8,874 bases of DNA from Phycisphaerae bacterium (GTDB lineage: Bacteria; Planctomycetota; Phycisphaerae; SM23-33): NCBI GenBank assembly GCA_022866005.1, contig JALHTV010000251.1, forward strand, positions 1-8,874, given 5' to 3'. How positions within the stretch are numbered: position 1 is the stretch's first letter; each line of letters starts with the position of its first letter. Below the pieces are notes generated by a model, which saw nothing but the letters and a program-made list of their open reading frames with translations, made no database searches and had not been told where the DNA came from. Positions 7,204 through 8,874 of this stretch are shown piece after piece. The translations under genes were made by a program, and so were the position numbers.

Positions 7204-7214
7204 ACCGGTTCGGT
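7204..7214 (+). promoter_or_regulatory. boxB-like hairpin in the rRNA leader
   Basis: ACCG-GTT-CGGT folds as a 4-bp stem with a 3-base loop, 10 bases before boxA, the order seen in E. coli rrn leaders. The hairpin is short, so chance is possible. Confidence 0.4.
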
Positions 7215-7223
7215 GTATCAGAA

Positions 7224-7236
7224 CGCTCTTTTACAA
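7224..7236 (+). promoter_or_regulatory. boxA antitermination element
   Basis: CGCTCTTTTACAA matches the E. coli rrn boxA TGCTCTTTAACAA at 11 of 13 positions and lies 55 bases after P2. BoxA RNA is bound by NusB/NusE to make RNA polymerase resistant to Rho during rRNA synthesis. Confidence 0.75.
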
Positions 7237-7251
7237 GTGAACAGTGTTGCC

Positions 7252-7360
7252 GTCACGAGGGTGTGGCCCGTCGGTCCGGCTGTCACGGCCGGGGTCAACG
7301 GGACAACGATCCACGCCGGGCTCGCTTGCGCGAGGCCTGGCGGCTCAAGACCCTCGTGAC
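7252..7360 (+). repeat. Leader domain closed by an 11-bp inverted repeat
   Basis: GTCACGAGGGT (7252-7262) is exactly complementary to ACCCTCGTGAC (7350-7360). The enclosed sequence includes a hairpin at 7315-7341: a CTCGC/GCGAG stem with a TTGC loop, extended by GCCGGG/CCTGGC past one bulged G. This suggests a folded domain of the precursor leader. Pairing was worked out by hand. Confidence 0.55.
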
Positions 7361-7392
7361 TTGCCTACAGGTGATGGGTTTTGAGCGGAAGC

Positions 7393-7447
7393 CTTGGCCG
7401 TCCCGCGATCGCGGGGCGGTCAGGACCGGTCGCCCGTACGGGCGATC
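7393..7447 (+). repeat. Two adjacent palindromic hairpins in the rRNA leader
   Basis: The first is built on the perfect 14-bp palindrome CCCGCGATCGCGGG (7402-7415) and extends with G-T wobbles to 7393-7424. The second is built on CGCCCGTACGGGCG (7431-7444), extending to 7428-7447. Only 3 bases separate them. No T-run follows, so they are not terminators. They may be processing or folding elements of pre-16S RNA, or protein-binding DNA sites. Confidence 0.6.
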
Positions 7448-7516
7448 ACCAGCTTCAGAGTCTTCCATCGAACGAGGCCCGATGCCTTCAATGGCACAGG
7501 GCGCGGTTCCCGTGAG

Positions 7517-7588
7517 TGGTCCCCTTCGGGGGGCCGGCACCCGAGCAGTTTCAAGGACTGCTGAGCCGCGTCCTTTCGGACTAGGACG
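7517..7588 (+). other. Hairpins just upstream of mature 16S
   Basis: A hairpin at 7517-7536 has a CCCC/GGGG core closed by a TTCG tetraloop. A second at 7544-7562 pairs AGCAGT with ACTGCT. A third pairs CGTCCT (7569-7574) with AGGACG (7583-7588). Together they fill the space before the 16S 5' end and probably belong to the processing region; the matching 3' flank is outside the window. Confidence 0.5.
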
Positions 7589-7593
7589 ATAAT

Positions 7594-8874
<1,281 letters not shown>

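Noticed and set aside
7075..7359. 94-residue open frame between DUF2062 and 16S
   Set aside because: It covers P2, boxB-like and boxA elements of the rRNA leader, has no convincing ribosome binding site and no recognisable domain.

Overview
The window is GC-rich bacterial DNA with every feature on the + strand. The 16S rRNA gene gives the best clue to the host. It has planctomycete-type bases at normally conserved sites: T for A at E. coli 353, T and A at 931 and 933, TT for GC at 1099-1100, and A for C at 1109. I read the host as a member of the Planctomycetota, possibly Phycisphaerae-like. The phylum is moderately sure; the class is a guess without alignment.

Layout: (1) 2-2398, a LacZ-type GH2 beta-galactosidase whose N-terminal part lies outside the window. 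(2) 2399-2482, a short gap with a perfect 16-bp palindrome overlapping a promoter-like pair. (3) 2483-3547, a GT4-like glycosyltransferase with a degenerate active-site motif. (4) 3544-3572, a strong sigma70-like promoter beginning at the end of that gene. (5) 3611-7037, a tight three-gene unit: a tandem Kdo/WaaP/InaA-type kinase (3611-5371), a GT9 heptosyltransferase-like enzyme (5368-6423) and a DUF2062 membrane protein (6414-7037), joined by 4-bp and 10-bp overlaps. (6) 7034-7593, a ribosomal RNA leader with two tandem promoters, a boxB-like hairpin, a boxA antitermination element and several strong hairpins. (7) 7594-8874, a 16S rRNA gene cut by the window end near E. coli position 1256.

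The kinase, GT9 and DUF2062 genes fit together as an envelope module that builds and phosphorylates the inner core of a lipopolysaccharide-like glycolipid. The GT4-like gene just upstream probably belongs to the same theme but seems to be transcribed separately. The beta-galactosidase looks like an unrelated catabolic neighbour. No terminator is visible between the envelope operon and the rRNA operon, and the first rRNA promoter overlaps the DUF2062 stop codon.

No mobile element, CRISPR array, tRNA or integrase was seen. The most interesting points are the double-kinase fusion, the altered catalytic motifs in both glycosyltransferases, the E. coli-like rRNA leader directly abutting an envelope operon, and two compensatory base-pair changes in 16S helix 30.
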